This document shows positions 1-11,918 of a stretch of DNA of 64,000 nt, in pieces. Both the position numbers and the translations under genes were made by a program. Numbering within the stretch: position 1 is the stretch's first letter; each line of letters starts with the position of its first letter. The notes beneath the pieces are model-generated. The model made no database searches. It saw only the letters and a program-made list of their open reading frames with translations, and was not told where the DNA came from. This DNA is from Mycobacterium angelicum (GTDB lineage: Bacteria > Actinomycetota > Actinomycetes > Mycobacteriales > Mycobacteriaceae): the NCBI RefSeq assembly GCF_002086155.1, contig NZ_MVHE01000002.1, forward strand, positions 186,001 to 250,000, written 5' to 3'.

Positions 1-106
1 GAATCGGGGCCTGAATCTTCGGGGTCGGGCTTGCTGTGCCTACCCATACCGGCTTATGCGTCCTCTCTTAGACATCCGCTGCAGGTTGGCGCATGTCGAA
101 CTGAAA

Positions 107-2290
107 TCACGCACCGCCGCGAGCCTTGAATTCGCGCCGGCGGCGATGCAGGATCGGCTCGGTGTAACCGTTGGGCTGCTGGCCGCCGGACAAAATCAGC
201 TCCTGGGCGGCCAGGAACGCGATGCTGTCGTCGAAGTTGGGCGCCATCGGACGGTAGGCCGCATCCCCGGCGTTCTGCTTGTCCACCAACGGCGCCATCC
301 GCTCCAGGCTGGCCCGGACGTCCTCGCTGGTGATCACGCCGTGACGCAACCAGTTGGCCAGCAACTGACTGGAGATGCGCAGGGTGGCGCGGTCCTCCAT
401 GAGCGCGGTGTTGTGGATGTCGGGCACCTTCGAGCAGCCGACGCCCTGCTCCACCCAGCGCACCACGTAGCCGAGGATGGACTGACAGTTGTTGTCGACC
501 TCTTCGCGGATCTCCTCGGGTGCCCAGGCCAGCTCCTTGGCCAGCGGAATCGTCAGCAGCTCCTCGATGGTGGTGCGCTTCTTGCCGGCCAGCTCCTCCT
601 GGACAGCGCCCACATCAACCTGGTGGTAGTGCATAGCGTGCAGGGTGGCCGCCGTCGGCGAGGGCACCCAGGCGGTGGTGGCGCCGGCCTTGGGCTGGCC
701 GATCTTCTGCTCGACCATGTCGGCCATCAGCTCGGTCATCGCCCACATGCCCTTGCCGATCTGCGCCTTGCCTTTGAACCCGGCGGCCAGACCGGTGTCG
801 ACGTTGGCGTCCTCGTAGGCCTTGATCCAGGTGGTGTTTTTCATCGCACCCTTGCGGATCATCGGGCCGGCTTCCATCGAGGTGTGGATCTCGTCACCGG
901 TTCGGTCCAGGAAGCCGGTGTTGATGAACACCACCCGGTCCGCGGCGGCCTTGATGCACGCCTTCAAATTGACCGTCGTACGCCGCTCCTCGTCCATGAT
1001 GCCGACTTTGAGCGTGCCCTGCGGCAGGCCGAGCACGTCTTCGACGCGGCTGAACAGCTCGCAGGTGAAGGCGACCTCGGCCGGGCCGTGCATCTTGGGC
1101 TTGACGATGTAGATGGACCCGGTGCGGCTGTTGGTCAGGGACCCGTTGGCTTCGCCGGTCTTGATTCCGTGGATGGCTGTCACGCCGGTGAACAGGGCGT
1201 CCATGATGCCCTCGAACACCTCGTTGCCGTCTGAATCGACGATCGCGTCGTTGGTCATCAGGTGCCCGACGTTGCGCACGAACAGCAGGCTGCGGCCCGG
1301 CAGGGTGAGTTCGCCGCCATCCGGCTTCGTGTAGGTGCGGTCCTGGTTGAGTACCCGGGTGAACGTCTTGCCGTCCTTGAGGACTTCCTCGGACAGGTCG
1401 CCCTTGTTCAGGCCAAGCCAGTTGCGGTAGCCGAGCACCTTGTCGTAAGCGTCGACGGCGGTGACGGAGTCCTCGAAGTCCATGATCGTGGTGATCGCCG
1501 ATTCCAGGATCACGTCCTTGACGCCGGCGGCATCGGTCTTACCGATCGGTGATTCCGGGTCGATCAGGATCTCGATGTGCAGACCGTGGTTGACCAGCAA
1601 CACCGACGCCGGCGACTCGGCCTCGCCGGTGTAGCCGGCGAGCTGGCCCGCGTCGGCCAAGCCGGTGGATCCCTCCGCAAGGGTGACCACCAGCTGGCCG
1701 TCGGCCACCTGGAATCCGGTGGCGTCGGTGTAGGAGCCCGACGCCAGCGGCGCGCTGTCGTCGAGGAACTTGCGCGCGTAGGCGATGACCTTGTCGCCGC
1801 GAACCTTGTTGTAGCCGCTGCCCTTTTCCGCGCCGTCGTCTTCTGGGATGACATCGGTCCCGTACAGGGCGTCGTAGAGGGAGCCCCAGCGGGCGTTGGC
1901 GGCGTTGAGTGCGAACCGGGCGTTGAGAACGGGCACCACGAGCTGCGGGCCGGCCGTGGTGGTGATCTCGTCGTCGACCCCGGAGGTGGTGATGGTGAAG
2001 TCGTCCGGTTCGGGCTGCAGGTAGCCGATCTCGGTGAGGAACTGACGGTATGCGTCGATGTCGAGCGGCTCGAGGACCCGGTGCCGGTGCCATTTGTCGA
2101 TCTGGGCCTGCAGTTCGTCGCGGGTGTTCAGCAGGGCCTGGTTTTGCGGTGTCAGGTCGGTGACGACCTTGTCGACGCCCGCCCAGAAGCTGTCCGGGTC
2201 GATGTCAGTGCCAGGAAGGGCCTCTTTGGTCACGAAATCGTAGAGCACCCGAGCGACGCGCAAGTTGCCCGCCGACACGCGATCAGTCAT
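107..2290 (-). CDS. glcB: Malate synthase G
   Basis: Condenses glyoxylate with acetyl-CoA to malate, the second step of the glyoxylate shunt, in the cytosol. The 727-residue product has the long malate synthase G form. Visible active-site segments are [11 protein letters not shown] (substrate Arg), GIMDEERR (metal Glu), [10 protein letters not shown] (metal Asp), GVGCSKVPD (Cys) and [10 protein letters not shown] (catalytic Asp). The start at 2290 is chosen over an in-frame upstream codon at 2314 because GGAGGAGAA lies just before this ATG and the N terminus [10 protein letters not shown] matches the mycobacterial family. It is monocistronic by context. In M. tuberculosis a PE_PGRS gene and a toxin-antitoxin pair lie next to glcB; here the neighbour is directly the CNNM gene. 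Confidence 0.97.
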   Translation of the reverse strand: MTDRVSAGNLRVARVLYDFVTKEALPGTDIDPDSFWAGVDKVVTDLTPQNQALLNTRDELQAQIDKWHRHRVLEPLDIDAYRQFLTEIGYLQPEPDDFTITTSGVDDEITTTAGPQLVVPVLNARFALNAANARWGSLYDALYGTDVIPEDDGAEKGSGYNKVRGDKVIAYARKFLDDSAPLASGSYTDATGFQVADGQLVVTLAEGSTGLADAGQLAGYTGEAESPASVLLVNHGLHIEILIDPESPIGKTDAAGVKDVILESAITTIMDFEDSVTAVDAYDKVLGYRNWLGLNKGDLSEEVLKDGKTFTRVLNQDRTYTKPDGGELTLPGRSLLFVRNVGHLMTNDAIVDSDGNEVFEGIMDALFTGVTAIHGIKTGEANGSLTNSRTGSIYIVKPKMHGPAEVAFTCELFSRVEDVLGLPQGTLKVGIMDEERRTTVNLKACIKAAADRVVFINTGFLDRTGDEIHTSMEAGPMIRKGAMKNTTWIKAYEDANVDTGLAAGFKGKAQIGKGMWAMTELMADMVEQKIGQPKAGATTAWVPSPTAATLHAMHYHQVDVGAVQEELAGKKRTTIEELLTIPLAKELAWAPEEIREEVDNNCQSILGYVVRWVEQGVGCSKVPDIHNTALMEDRATLRISSQLLANWLRHGVITSEDVRASLERMAPLVDKQNAGDAAYRPMAPNFDDSIAFLAAQELILSGGQQPNGYTEPILHRRRREFKARGGA

Positions 2291-2511
2291 GGTTCTCCTC
2301 CGTAATGGCCACACCGGCCCTGCACTGGCTACTGCGTCAGCCTACCGACCTGCAGCCGCACGAGCGTATCCCGGCCGACCGCAACAGCAGGTCACGCCGC
2401 GCTGACAGCTTGGTCCGTGGCTTCCTGATGGTCCCGCGAATTGCTTCCTGGCAACGCGGGTCGCGCTCAGATCATACGGGTTGCGTACAGCCGTGCCGGG
2501 CACCGCGCCGG

Positions 2512-3573
2512 TCAATCGCGCGGTGGCCCGTCCCGCATGGTTCCCACCAAGTCTTCCACCAGATCCTCCAGCGCAACCATGGCAACCACGGCACCGCCTT
2601 CGGCACTGTCGGCCGTCACCAATGCCAGATGGCTGTTGCTGCGGCGCAGATGCGACATGGCCTCGGGCAGCCCGAGCGATCTCGGCACCAGCGGCAGCGG
2701 ACGCACCAGAGCCAGATCGACGACGGTCTTGGGATCGTCGGCCAGCGTCAGCATGTCTTTGATGTGCACATATCCGATGTACTTGCCGTTGCGGTCGAGC
2801 ACCGGAAACCGGGAATAACCCGTCTGAGCCAGGGCCTCTTCCACCGCGCCGACGGTGGGACCGGAGCCCGCCGCGGCCACCGGGATCGCGCGGATATCGG
2901 ACAGCGGCACCGCGACATCGCCGACCACCCGGGTGCGGACCCGCAAAGCGCGAGTGAGCCTGGTGTGCTCCTCGCGGTCCAGCAGACCTTCGGACAGCGA
3001 TTCCGCGATCATCTCGCTGAGCTCCACGGTGGAGACGGTGATGTCGAGTTCGTCTTTGGGTTCGACGCCCAGCCCCCGCAGGATCGCGTTGGCGCACTTG
3101 TTGTACAGCACGATGAAGGGGCGCGCGGCGCGCACATACAGCAGGTAGGGCGGCACCAGCAGCATCGCGGTGCGCTCCGGGCCGGCCAGTGCGATGTTCT
3201 TGGGCACCATCTCGCCGAGCAGCACATGCAGCGTTACGACAATGGCCAGCGCGATGACGAACGACAGCGTGTGCAGCAACGCCGGATGGATGCCGGTGAA
3301 TCCCAGCGATGAATGCAGCAGCTCGGCGACGGCGGGTTCGCCGATGCGCCCGAGCAGCAGCGACGACACCGTGACGCCCAGCTGAGCGCCCGCCAGCATC
3401 GCCGGGAGTTGCTCACCGGCCCGAATCACCGTGACCGCGCTGGCGCGGCCTTGCTCGGCCAGCGCTTCCAGGCGGTCCCGGCGGGCCGAGATCAGCGCGA
3501 ATTCCGCTCCGACGAAGAACGCGTTGACGGCGATCAGCAGGATCGCCAGCACCACTGCCCAGATGGGATTCAT
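2512..3573 (-). CDS. CNNM/DUF21 membrane protein with CBS pair, short form
   Basis: 353 residues, orthologous by context and sequence to Rv1841c. The N-terminal part is a DUF21 (CNNM) transmembrane domain beginning [20 protein letters not shown], followed from about residue 200 by a CBS pair ([26 protein letters not shown]). Unlike its neighbour it ends right after the CBS domains and lacks the C-terminal CorC_HlyC domain. CNNM/CorC proteins are linked to Mg2+ or Co2+ efflux; the older label hemolysin-like is historical. The ATG at 3573 overlaps the stop of the upstream gene by four bases (ATGA), which implies translational coupling and possibly a heteromeric pair. Longer upstream starts would run deep into the neighbouring gene and are not credible. 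Confidence 0.92.
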   Translation of the reverse strand: MNPIWAVVLAILLIAVNAFFVGAEFALISARRDRLEALAEQGRASAVTVIRAGEQLPAMLAGAQLGVTVSSLLLGRIGEPAVAELLHSSLGFTGIHPALLHTLSFVIALAIVVTLHVLLGEMVPKNIALAGPERTAMLLVPPYLLYVRAARPFIVLYNKCANAILRGLGVEPKDELDITVSTVELSEMIAESLSEGLLDREEHTRLTRALRVRTRVVGDVAVPLSDIRAIPVAAAGSGPTVGAVEEALAQTGYSRFPVLDRNGKYIGYVHIKDMLTLADDPKTVVDLALVRPLPLVPRSLGLPEAMSHLRRSNSHLALVTADSAEGGAVVAMVALEDLVEDLVGTMRDGPPRD

Positions 3574-4934
3574 TCGGTGTCCCGTTCTATGCCGGCACGT
3601 CTGGGTTGACCGGTCAGGTCGGTCAGCTCCAGCAGGTCGATCCGGCGGCCGTCCATCTGAACCACCGTGGCCAGCCAGTGCAGCGCGTCGTCCGGCAGGC
3701 CGGCGTGATCCAACGCCGTCACCTTGACGGTTTCGCCGGCCACCGGGATATGGCCGAGTTCGCGCAGCACCAGGCCGCCGATGGTCTCGTAGGGTCCCTC
3801 CGGGGCTCGGTAGCCGGTGGCCGACGCCACCTCGTCGATGCGCAGCAGACCCGATACCCGCCATCCGGTTTCGCCGGCCACCACGTCCGGCGTCGCGTCG
3901 TCGTGTTCGTCGCGGACGTCACCCACGATTTCCTCGATCAGGTCCTCGACGGTCACCATGCCCGCCGTGCCCCCGTACTCGTCGACCACCATCGCGGTGT
4001 GCAGCGCATTGGCGCGGATCTGCGCCAGCACCGCGTCGCCGTCCAGAGTCGAGGGCACCACCGCTACGGGTGTGGCGACGGTGGTCAACAAGGTATGCGC
4101 ACGAGCCGCGGGCGGGACTTCGAATACCTGCTTGACGTGCACGATGCCGACGGTTTCGTCGAGGTCGCCCCGGACCACGGGGAACCGGGAGAACCCGGAC
4201 GCGGCGACGGCGGCAACCAGGTCTGCGATGGTGTCGTCGGTCTGCAGCGCCACGATCTTGGACCGTGGTGTCATCAGTTCCTCGGCAGTCAACGTGCCGA
4301 ACTGCAGTGAGCGGTGCATCAGCGACGCCGTGGCGTCGTCGAGCGACCCACTGCGCGCCGAGCTGCGCACCAGGGAAACCAGTTCCTGCGGCGTACGGGC
4401 CGACCGTAGTTCCTCGGCCGGCTCGATGCCGAATTGGCGGACGATCCAGTTCGCCGCGCCGTTGGTCAGCCGGATGGCCGGGGTCAACAGCACCGAAAAC
4501 AACCACTGCGGGAGCACGACCGCGCGGGCGGTCGTCAGCGGGCGTGCCACCGCCAGGTATTTGGGAACGAGTTCACCGAACACCATCGACACCGACGTGA
4601 CGACGACCAGCGCAAGCAAGGCCGTAATGGTGTCGGCCATCTTGTCCGATATCCCCATGGCGTCCAACCAGGGATGCGGCAGGTTGGCCACCAGCGGTTC
4701 GGTCAGATAGCCGGTCGCCAGAGTCGTGATCGAGATACCCAGCTGGGCACCGGAGAGATGAAACGACAACCTGTGGTGGGCGCGGCGGATGAACCGGTCG
4801 CGGCCCGAGCCGCTGCGGGCGTTGGCCTCAACCGTGCTGCGGTCGAGCGCAGTCAGCGAGAATTCGGCCGCGACGAACACCGCGGTGCCCGCCGTGAGCA
4901 CGAGAATGGCCAGAACGCTGACGAGGGAGTTCAT
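3570..4934 (-). CDS. CNNM/CorC-type membrane protein, full length
   Basis: 454 residues, the Rv1842c counterpart. In order: DUF21 transmembrane domain (residues about 1-195, starting [20 protein letters not shown]), two CBS motifs ([25 protein letters not shown]), and a C-terminal CorC_HlyC domain ([19 protein letters not shown], then a beta-rich tail). This is the standard architecture of CNNM-type divalent cation transport proteins; the substrate cannot be read from the sequence. It is the first gene of a two-gene unit, coupled by a four-base overlap to the short paralogue. No strong ribosome binding site precedes the ATG. Confidence 0.92.
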   Translation of the reverse strand: MNSLVSVLAILVLTAGTAVFVAAEFSLTALDRSTVEANARSGSGRDRFIRRAHHRLSFHLSGAQLGISITTLATGYLTEPLVANLPHPWLDAMGISDKMADTITALLALVVVTSVSMVFGELVPKYLAVARPLTTARAVVLPQWLFSVLLTPAIRLTNGAANWIVRQFGIEPAEELRSARTPQELVSLVRSSARSGSLDDATASLMHRSLQFGTLTAEELMTPRSKIVALQTDDTIADLVAAVAASGFSRFPVVRGDLDETVGIVHVKQVFEVPPAARAHTLLTTVATPVAVVPSTLDGDAVLAQIRANALHTAMVVDEYGGTAGMVTVEDLIEEIVGDVRDEHDDATPDVVAGETGWRVSGLLRIDEVASATGYRAPEGPYETIGGLVLRELGHIPVAGETVKVTALDHAGLPDDALHWLATVVQMDGRRIDLLELTDLTGQPRRAGIERDTE

Positions 4935-5106
4935 CGGTGAGCCGGCTGTCGTGGTGCGGGCCGCTCATCCCGGAAGCCCGCCCGGCCGGGGGCCTCGACG
5001 GGTGCCTGCGGCACGTCATCCCTTTCCCTCACGGCCGCGCAGCTCGTTGCTGCGGGTTTGAAGTTCACATGGTAGCCAACCGCTGGCCCCGCGGGCCGGG
5101 ACGGAG

Positions 5107-8018
<2,912 letters not shown>

Positions 8019-8124
8019 GTCTTCGCCTCTCCGTTGGGCCTGTTAAGTCGGGAATCTGCGGCAAAAGCTTCGGACACACTGTGGCACACCGGACTTGTGG
8101 CCCTCCAAGGTGTTTCGCCAGGCG

Positions 8125-9075
8125 CTAGAAAGCGATCAGCCGGTGCAGTTCAGTGAGCCAAGGTACGGCCAGCGCGATCGTCGGCACCACCAGCACGGCC
8201 GCCGCGGCCAGATACGCAGCCACCGACAGCCGCAGGCTGTTGCCGCGCCCGGATAGCCGTCGCACCCGCAGCACCGTGCTGGAACCGCTGGCCGCCAACG
8301 CGCCCCTGGGTGCCCGGCCCGAGGCGCAGGCCACCAATGCGCGGGCCAGGGGAGTGCGACCGGCCGCGCGAACCGCTGCGTCGTCGGCCAACAGCTCGAC
8401 GAGCAGCTGTACCGCGCCCAGCGCGTTGGCGCTGCGCACCACCCGGGGAAATGCCGCATGCACCGCGGTGAACGCTTCGAGCACCAGGTCGTGCCGGGCC
8501 CGCAGGTGAGCACGCTCGTGGGTGAGGATCGCGGCGACCTCCGCGTCGCCGAGCGTGTTCAGCGCGCCTTCGCTGACGACGACCCGGCTGCGCACTCCCG
8601 GCAGACAGTAGGCAAGTGGCTGCGGGACGTCCAAAACGCGCAGGTCGCGAGCCCGCGTGCAGGGCTGGGCCAGCGCACCGTCACATCCGACGTCGACCAG
8701 ATCAACCACCATGCGGTGGTGAGCCCGTCGCCGACGGGTGGCGATGGCGCCCCGCACCACGGCGGCCACCAGTCGCACTCCGACCAGCACGGTGAGGGCG
8801 AACACGGCGAGGTATGCCGTCCACAGCGGCCAACCCAGCCGGCCCTCGGCACCCAGAATGCTGGCGGTGGGGCGCCCGTCGGGCCCGGGCATGAGCAGCC
8901 GGCTGGCTATCGCGATCCCCGCGCTGAATGCCGAGAGCGCGGCGGCCAGGGCTATGGCTTGCCAGAGCACCATCGCGGCGCGCGGGGCGCGCAACGGCCA
9001 CGTCGCTCGTGCCAACAAGGCCGGTGTCGGACCAGCCAGCAGCACCGCGAGGAAGGTGAAGGCCAGCGCGGACAC
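8125..9075 (-). CDS. M56-family membrane metallopeptidase (BlaR1-like)
   Basis: 316 residues, Rv1845c family. Several hydrophobic segments at the N terminus (about residues 1-120) are followed by the zinc-binding motif HERAH in AAILTHERAHLRARHD and a final membrane segment near the C terminus. It lacks the extracellular penicillin-binding sensor of staphylococcal BlaR1. In mycobacteria this protease is the presumed partner of BlaI and would relieve repression by cleaving it. It starts with GTG at 9075 after GGGAGAC, 14 bases downstream of blaI, so the two form one operon. Confidence 0.9.
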   Translation of the reverse strand: MSALAFTFLAVLLAGPTPALLARATWPLRAPRAAMVLWQAIALAAALSAFSAGIAIASRLLMPGPDGRPTASILGAEGRLGWPLWTAYLAVFALTVLVGVRLVAAVVRGAIATRRRRAHHRMVVDLVDVGCDGALAQPCTRARDLRVLDVPQPLAYCLPGVRSRVVVSEGALNTLGDAEVAAILTHERAHLRARHDLVLEAFTAVHAAFPRVVRSANALGAVQLLVELLADDAAVRAAGRTPLARALVACASGRAPRGALAASGSSTVLRVRRLSGRGNSLRLSVAAYLAAAAVLVVPTIALAVPWLTELHRLIAF

Positions 9076-9089
9076 GCTGCCAGTCTCCC

Positions 9090-9506
9090 TCAGTCCTCCG
9101 CTGGAGCGCCAGCAGATGGCGAATCGCGATGGCTGATTTCCAATTCGGCGAGCGCCCGCCGAAGAGCGTCCGCCTCATCGGCCCCGACCCGCTCGACGAA
9201 ATGCACCAGCGCAGCCTGCCGGCTGCCGGAGTCCTCGGCCTGGTCCAACGCATCGACCATGAGCCCGGCAACGAGCTCGTCGCGGCCGTGCACCGGCGCG
9301 TAGCGGTGGGCCCTATCGTCGCGAAGCTGGGAGACCAGATTCTTCTTGGCCAACCGTTGCAACACAGTCATCACCGTCGTGTAAGCGAGGTCGCGCCGAG
9401 CCGACAACGCTTCGTGGACCTGGCGAACGGTCTGCGGTTCCGCCGTAGACCACAGGTGATCCATCACGGCGCGTTCCAGATCCCCCAGCCGCGTCAGCTT
9501 GGCCAT
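9090..9506 (-). CDS. blaI: BlaI-type transcriptional repressor
   Basis: 138 residues. An N-terminal winged helix (LGDLERAVMDHLW ... YTTVMTVLQRLAKKNLVSQ) is followed by a helical dimerisation tail, as in MecI/BlaI proteins. M. tuberculosis BlaI represses blaC and also its own operon and some respiratory genes, and beta-lactams relieve this repression. The gene lies just upstream of the M56 peptidase, and a dyad matching the BlaI operator lies 44 bases before the start (9551-9567). Both point to autoregulation. Confidence 0.95.
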   Translation of the reverse strand: MAKLTRLGDLERAVMDHLWSTAEPQTVRQVHEALSARRDLAYTTVMTVLQRLAKKNLVSQLRDDRAHRYAPVHGRDELVAGLMVDALDQAEDSGSRQAALVHFVERVGADEADALRRALAELEISHRDSPSAGAPAED

Positions 9507-9550
9507 AGTTCGTTCATCTCCATCAAGGTTGAAACAAGCGTACTCCGGCT

Positions 9551-9567
9551 TACTACCGACCGTCGTA
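9551..9567. promoter_or_regulatory. Candidate BlaI operator upstream of blaI
   Basis: The 17-base segment TACTACCGACCGTCGTA is an inverted repeat with two mismatched pairs. It resembles the mycobacterial BlaI site (TACTAC, short spacer, GTAGTA). It lies 44 bases upstream of the blaI start, where it could block the promoter. The role is inferred from motif and position. Confidence 0.6.
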
Positions 9568-9627
9568 TCCCCAGCCGCCGAAACGAAACGCGCGGCCCGA
9601 CACGAACGAACACTACGCGCTCAGCGC

Positions 9628-9657
9628 TTGCGAAATTAGGGCAGCCTTGCCTATGCT
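9628..9657 (+). promoter_or_regulatory. sRNA promoter with IdeR-like box
   Basis: A -35-like TTGCGA (9628-9633) and a -10 TATGCT (9652-9657) are separated by 18 bases and face right. Between and over them, TTAGGGCAGCCTTGCCTAT (9636-9654) matches 14 of 19 positions of the IdeR box consensus. This arrangement predicts iron-dependent repression of the small RNA that follows. The match is by eye. Confidence 0.6.
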
Positions 9658-9663
9658 GAATCC

Positions 9664-9769
9664 GGTCGAGCGAAACAATGACCGCGGCAGAGTCCTGAGG
9701 GCTGCAGCGACCCCCGGTCTACTCGATCGGCGAGCCCCGTGACACGTCACGGGGCTCGCCCGTTTCTGT
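9664..9769 (+). ncRNA. mrsI: MrsI iron-sparing small RNA
   Basis: It sits between blaI and the thioesterase gene, exactly where M. tuberculosis encodes MrsI (ncRv11846), an IdeR-regulated sRNA that represses iron-using genes including bfrA. The segment has a promoter with an IdeR-like box, a first hairpin (9663-9667 with 9680-9684), a second hairpin (9687-9690 with 9702-9705) and a strong terminator stem. The loop of the second hairpin holds UCCUG (9693-9697), which can pair with UAGGA at the bfrA ribosome binding site (54272-54276) in this same window. The 5' end is placed about seven bases after the -10 and could be off by a few bases. Confidence 0.72.
9729..9766 (+). terminator. Intrinsic terminator of MrsI
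   Basis: Arms 9729-9743 and 9746-9760 are perfectly complementary over 15 bases, GC-rich, and followed by CGTTTCTGT. It ends the sRNA. It also shows that an in-frame ATG at 9739 cannot be the start of the following gene. Confidence 0.8.
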
Positions 9770-9798
9770 ACATGCATCGATCGTGTAGACACGAGAAC

Positions 9799-10233
9799 GT
9801 GGCCTCCACGCCGGACGCGCCGGACTCAGCAGATGCGCTCACGCCCCCCATCCCGCCGGATTTCACCGCGCCGTTCGACACGCAGCTCGGCCTGCAGTTC
9901 ACCGAACTCAGCCCCGACGGTGCCCGCGCCCAGCTCGAGGTCAAGCCGAACCTGTTGCAGCCGATGGGCCTTGTGCACGGCGGCGTCTACTGCTCGATGA
10001 TCGAGAGCATGGCCAGTGTGGCCGCCTTCACCTGGCTCGCCTCCAACGGCGGCGGGGAAGTGGTCGGCGTCAACAACAACACCGACTTTCTGCGATCCAT
10101 CAGCTCCGGGACGGTGTACGGCCGGGCCGAACCGGTGCACCGTGGTCGGCGCCAGCAACTCTGGCTGGTCACGATCACCGACGACGACGACCGGGTGGTG
10201 GCCCGCGGTCAGGTGCGGCTACAGAACCTATAA
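9799..10233 (+). CDS. Hotdog-fold thioesterase (PaaI-like)
   Basis: About 144 residues, Rv1847 family. The hotdog motif LVHGGVYCSMIESMAS carries the HGG signature of acyl-CoA thioesterases, followed by NNNTDFLRSISSGTV, which forms the dimer beta sheet. The substrate is unknown. The start is uncertain. GTG at 9799 gives the usual family length; ATG at 9772 would add nine residues. The ATG at 9739 lies inside the sRNA terminator and is rejected. Confidence 0.85.
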   Translation: MASTPDAPDSADALTPPIPPDFTAPFDTQLGLQFTELSPDGARAQLEVKPNLLQPMGLVHGGVYCSMIESMASVAAFTWLASNGGGEVVGVNNNTDFLRSISSGTVYGRAEPVHRGRRQQLWLVTITDDDDRVVARGQVRLQNL

Positions 10234-10246
10234 GGACGGTAGGGCG

Positions 10247-11830
10247 CTAAGCCGCATCGGCCGCCGGGATCGCATCAGCGTGCGGCGCATCGCTTTTGGT
10301 GTGGGCGCGGGTCGTGACCAGGTAGACCAGACCCAGACCTACCACGAGGCCCGACATCAGTAGGACGACGTAGTTGTCATACCAGGGCGCCTCGGGCGTC
10401 CGCGGCCAGCAAATGTTGACGATCGCCGCGACGCCATAGATCAGCGCGCCGATGTTGACGAGCATGCCCCAGCGGCCCAGCCGATACTTGCCCGACGGTG
10501 TCCAGCCCTTCACCCTGGCGCGCAGCGCGGCCAGTACGACCATCTGGAAGCCGATGTACACCCCGACCGTGCCGAAGCTGATGAGTTTGGTCAGCGGGTG
10601 GGTGGAGACGATCGATCCGATGATCAAAGCCGCCGGCACGATTACCGCCGCCAGCAGGGCGTAGGGCGGCACATGTCGTTTGTGGTCGAATTTCGCCAGC
10701 AGCCGCGAGCCCACGATCATGTCGTCACGGCCGTAGGAGTAGATGAGCCGGCTGGCGGCGGCTTGCAGGCTCAGGGCACACGACACGAACGAAATCAGCA
10801 CGATGGCGAGCACGATTCTGGATCCGACGTCGCCGAAGGTTCTGGTCAAAACGGTCGAGATGGGATTGGTGTCCTCGCCGCGGATCACCGCGCCGAAGTC
10901 GGCGACCGACAGGATCAGGCTCAGGCAGACGAAGGTCGCGGCGGCTCCGCCGATGTAGATGGTGCGGCGCATGGCTTTGGGTATCTGCTTGCCCGGGTTG
11001 GGGACTTCCTCGGCGACGTCGCCGCAGGCCTCGAAGCCGAAGAATTGGTAAAGCGCGATCAGGCTGGCGGCCAGGAACGCGTACAGGAAGCTGTGTTCGC
11101 CTTGGGCGCCGAAGCTGTGGAAGAGCACACCGAGCCCGTGATGCCGCTGCGTGAGCAGCAACCAGGTGCCCACGACCAGGGCGCCGACGAGTTCGGCGGT
11201 AAAGCCGAAGATGGCGAAGTAGCCCAGCATCTTGGTACCGGTCAGATTGATGACGGTCGCCAGCGCCAGTACCGCGAGACCGCAGTAGATTTTCGCCGGC
11301 ACCGACGGCGCGAAGCCGAACATGGCGGCCATGTACGGCCCGGCGCCGAAAGCCGCGTCCGCGATGAGCGCCAACAGACAGAACATGTAAACCCACCCGG
11401 TCATCCACGCCCATTTGCGGCCCCACAGTCGTCGCGCCCAGGGATAGACGCCGCCGGCCACCGGGAATTGCGCCACCACTTCGCTGAATACCAGCGCGAC
11501 CAGCATCTGCCCGGCTCCCGCGATCAGCAGGCTCCAGATCATCGGCGGACCGGCGGCGGCCAGCGCGAACGCGAACACGGTGTAGATGCCCACCACCGGC
11601 GAGAGGTAGGTGAAGCCCAGCGAGAAATTGGCCCACGGGCTCATGTCCCGCCGGAATTCGGACTGGAATCCCAACGCCTCGAGCTGAGCCTGATCGTCGT
11701 CCTCGGCGGGTATGCCGCTGCTCAAATCCGCCGGTGGGTGGGGGCGGTCATCGAGGATGTCCGGCGCGATCGGTATCGAGTCGACGGCCACATTGCTTTC
11801 CCAGCTCTTCTTGGACCCAGCAAACACCAC
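10247..11830 (-). CDS. APC-superfamily amino acid/amine permease
   Basis: About 527 residues. A soluble N terminus of about 60 residues is followed by 12 predicted membrane segments. The APC signature appears at the first helix (SPVVGIYTVFAFALAAAGPP) and in QFPVAGGVYPWARRLWG. It falls with bacterial amino-acid, GABA or cationic amine permeases. The start GTG at 11830 is preferred because GGAGG lies eight bases upstream; a TTG at 11845 would overlap that site. It is the last gene of a minus-strand run beginning with the riboswitch-controlled ureohydrolase and two PPE genes, so a guanidine-like or polyamine-like substrate is possible but not shown. M. tuberculosis has no permease here. Confidence 0.88.
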   Translation of the reverse strand: MVFAGSKKSWESNVAVDSIPIAPDILDDRPHPPADLSSGIPAEDDDQAQLEALGFQSEFRRDMSPWANFSLGFTYLSPVVGIYTVFAFALAAAGPPMIWSLLIAGAGQMLVALVFSEVVAQFPVAGGVYPWARRLWGRKWAWMTGWVYMFCLLALIADAAFGAGPYMAAMFGFAPSVPAKIYCGLAVLALATVINLTGTKMLGYFAIFGFTAELVGALVVGTWLLLTQRHHGLGVLFHSFGAQGEHSFLYAFLAASLIALYQFFGFEACGDVAEEVPNPGKQIPKAMRRTIYIGGAAATFVCLSLILSVADFGAVIRGEDTNPISTVLTRTFGDVGSRIVLAIVLISFVSCALSLQAAASRLIYSYGRDDMIVGSRLLAKFDHKRHVPPYALLAAVIVPAALIIGSIVSTHPLTKLISFGTVGVYIGFQMVVLAALRARVKGWTPSGKYRLGRWGMLVNIGALIYGVAAIVNICWPRTPEAPWYDNYVVLLMSGLVVGLGLVYLVTTRAHTKSDAPHADAIPAADAA

Positions 11831-11918
11831 GAAATGAACCTCCAATCAACGAAAATCCGAAAGCTGTTGCGCTGCTTGTCGTTCACCGATAGGGGAGAGC
11901 GATTTGCAGCGGGAGCTG

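Noticed and set aside
56..1234. 392-codon plus-strand frame opposite glcB
   Set aside because: Antisense shadow of a well-supported gene in GC-rich DNA; low-complexity His/Gly/Val composition and no family resemblance.
9739..9798. Upstream in-frame ATG for the thioesterase
   Set aside because: It lies inside the terminator hairpin of the sRNA and adds residues not seen in the family.
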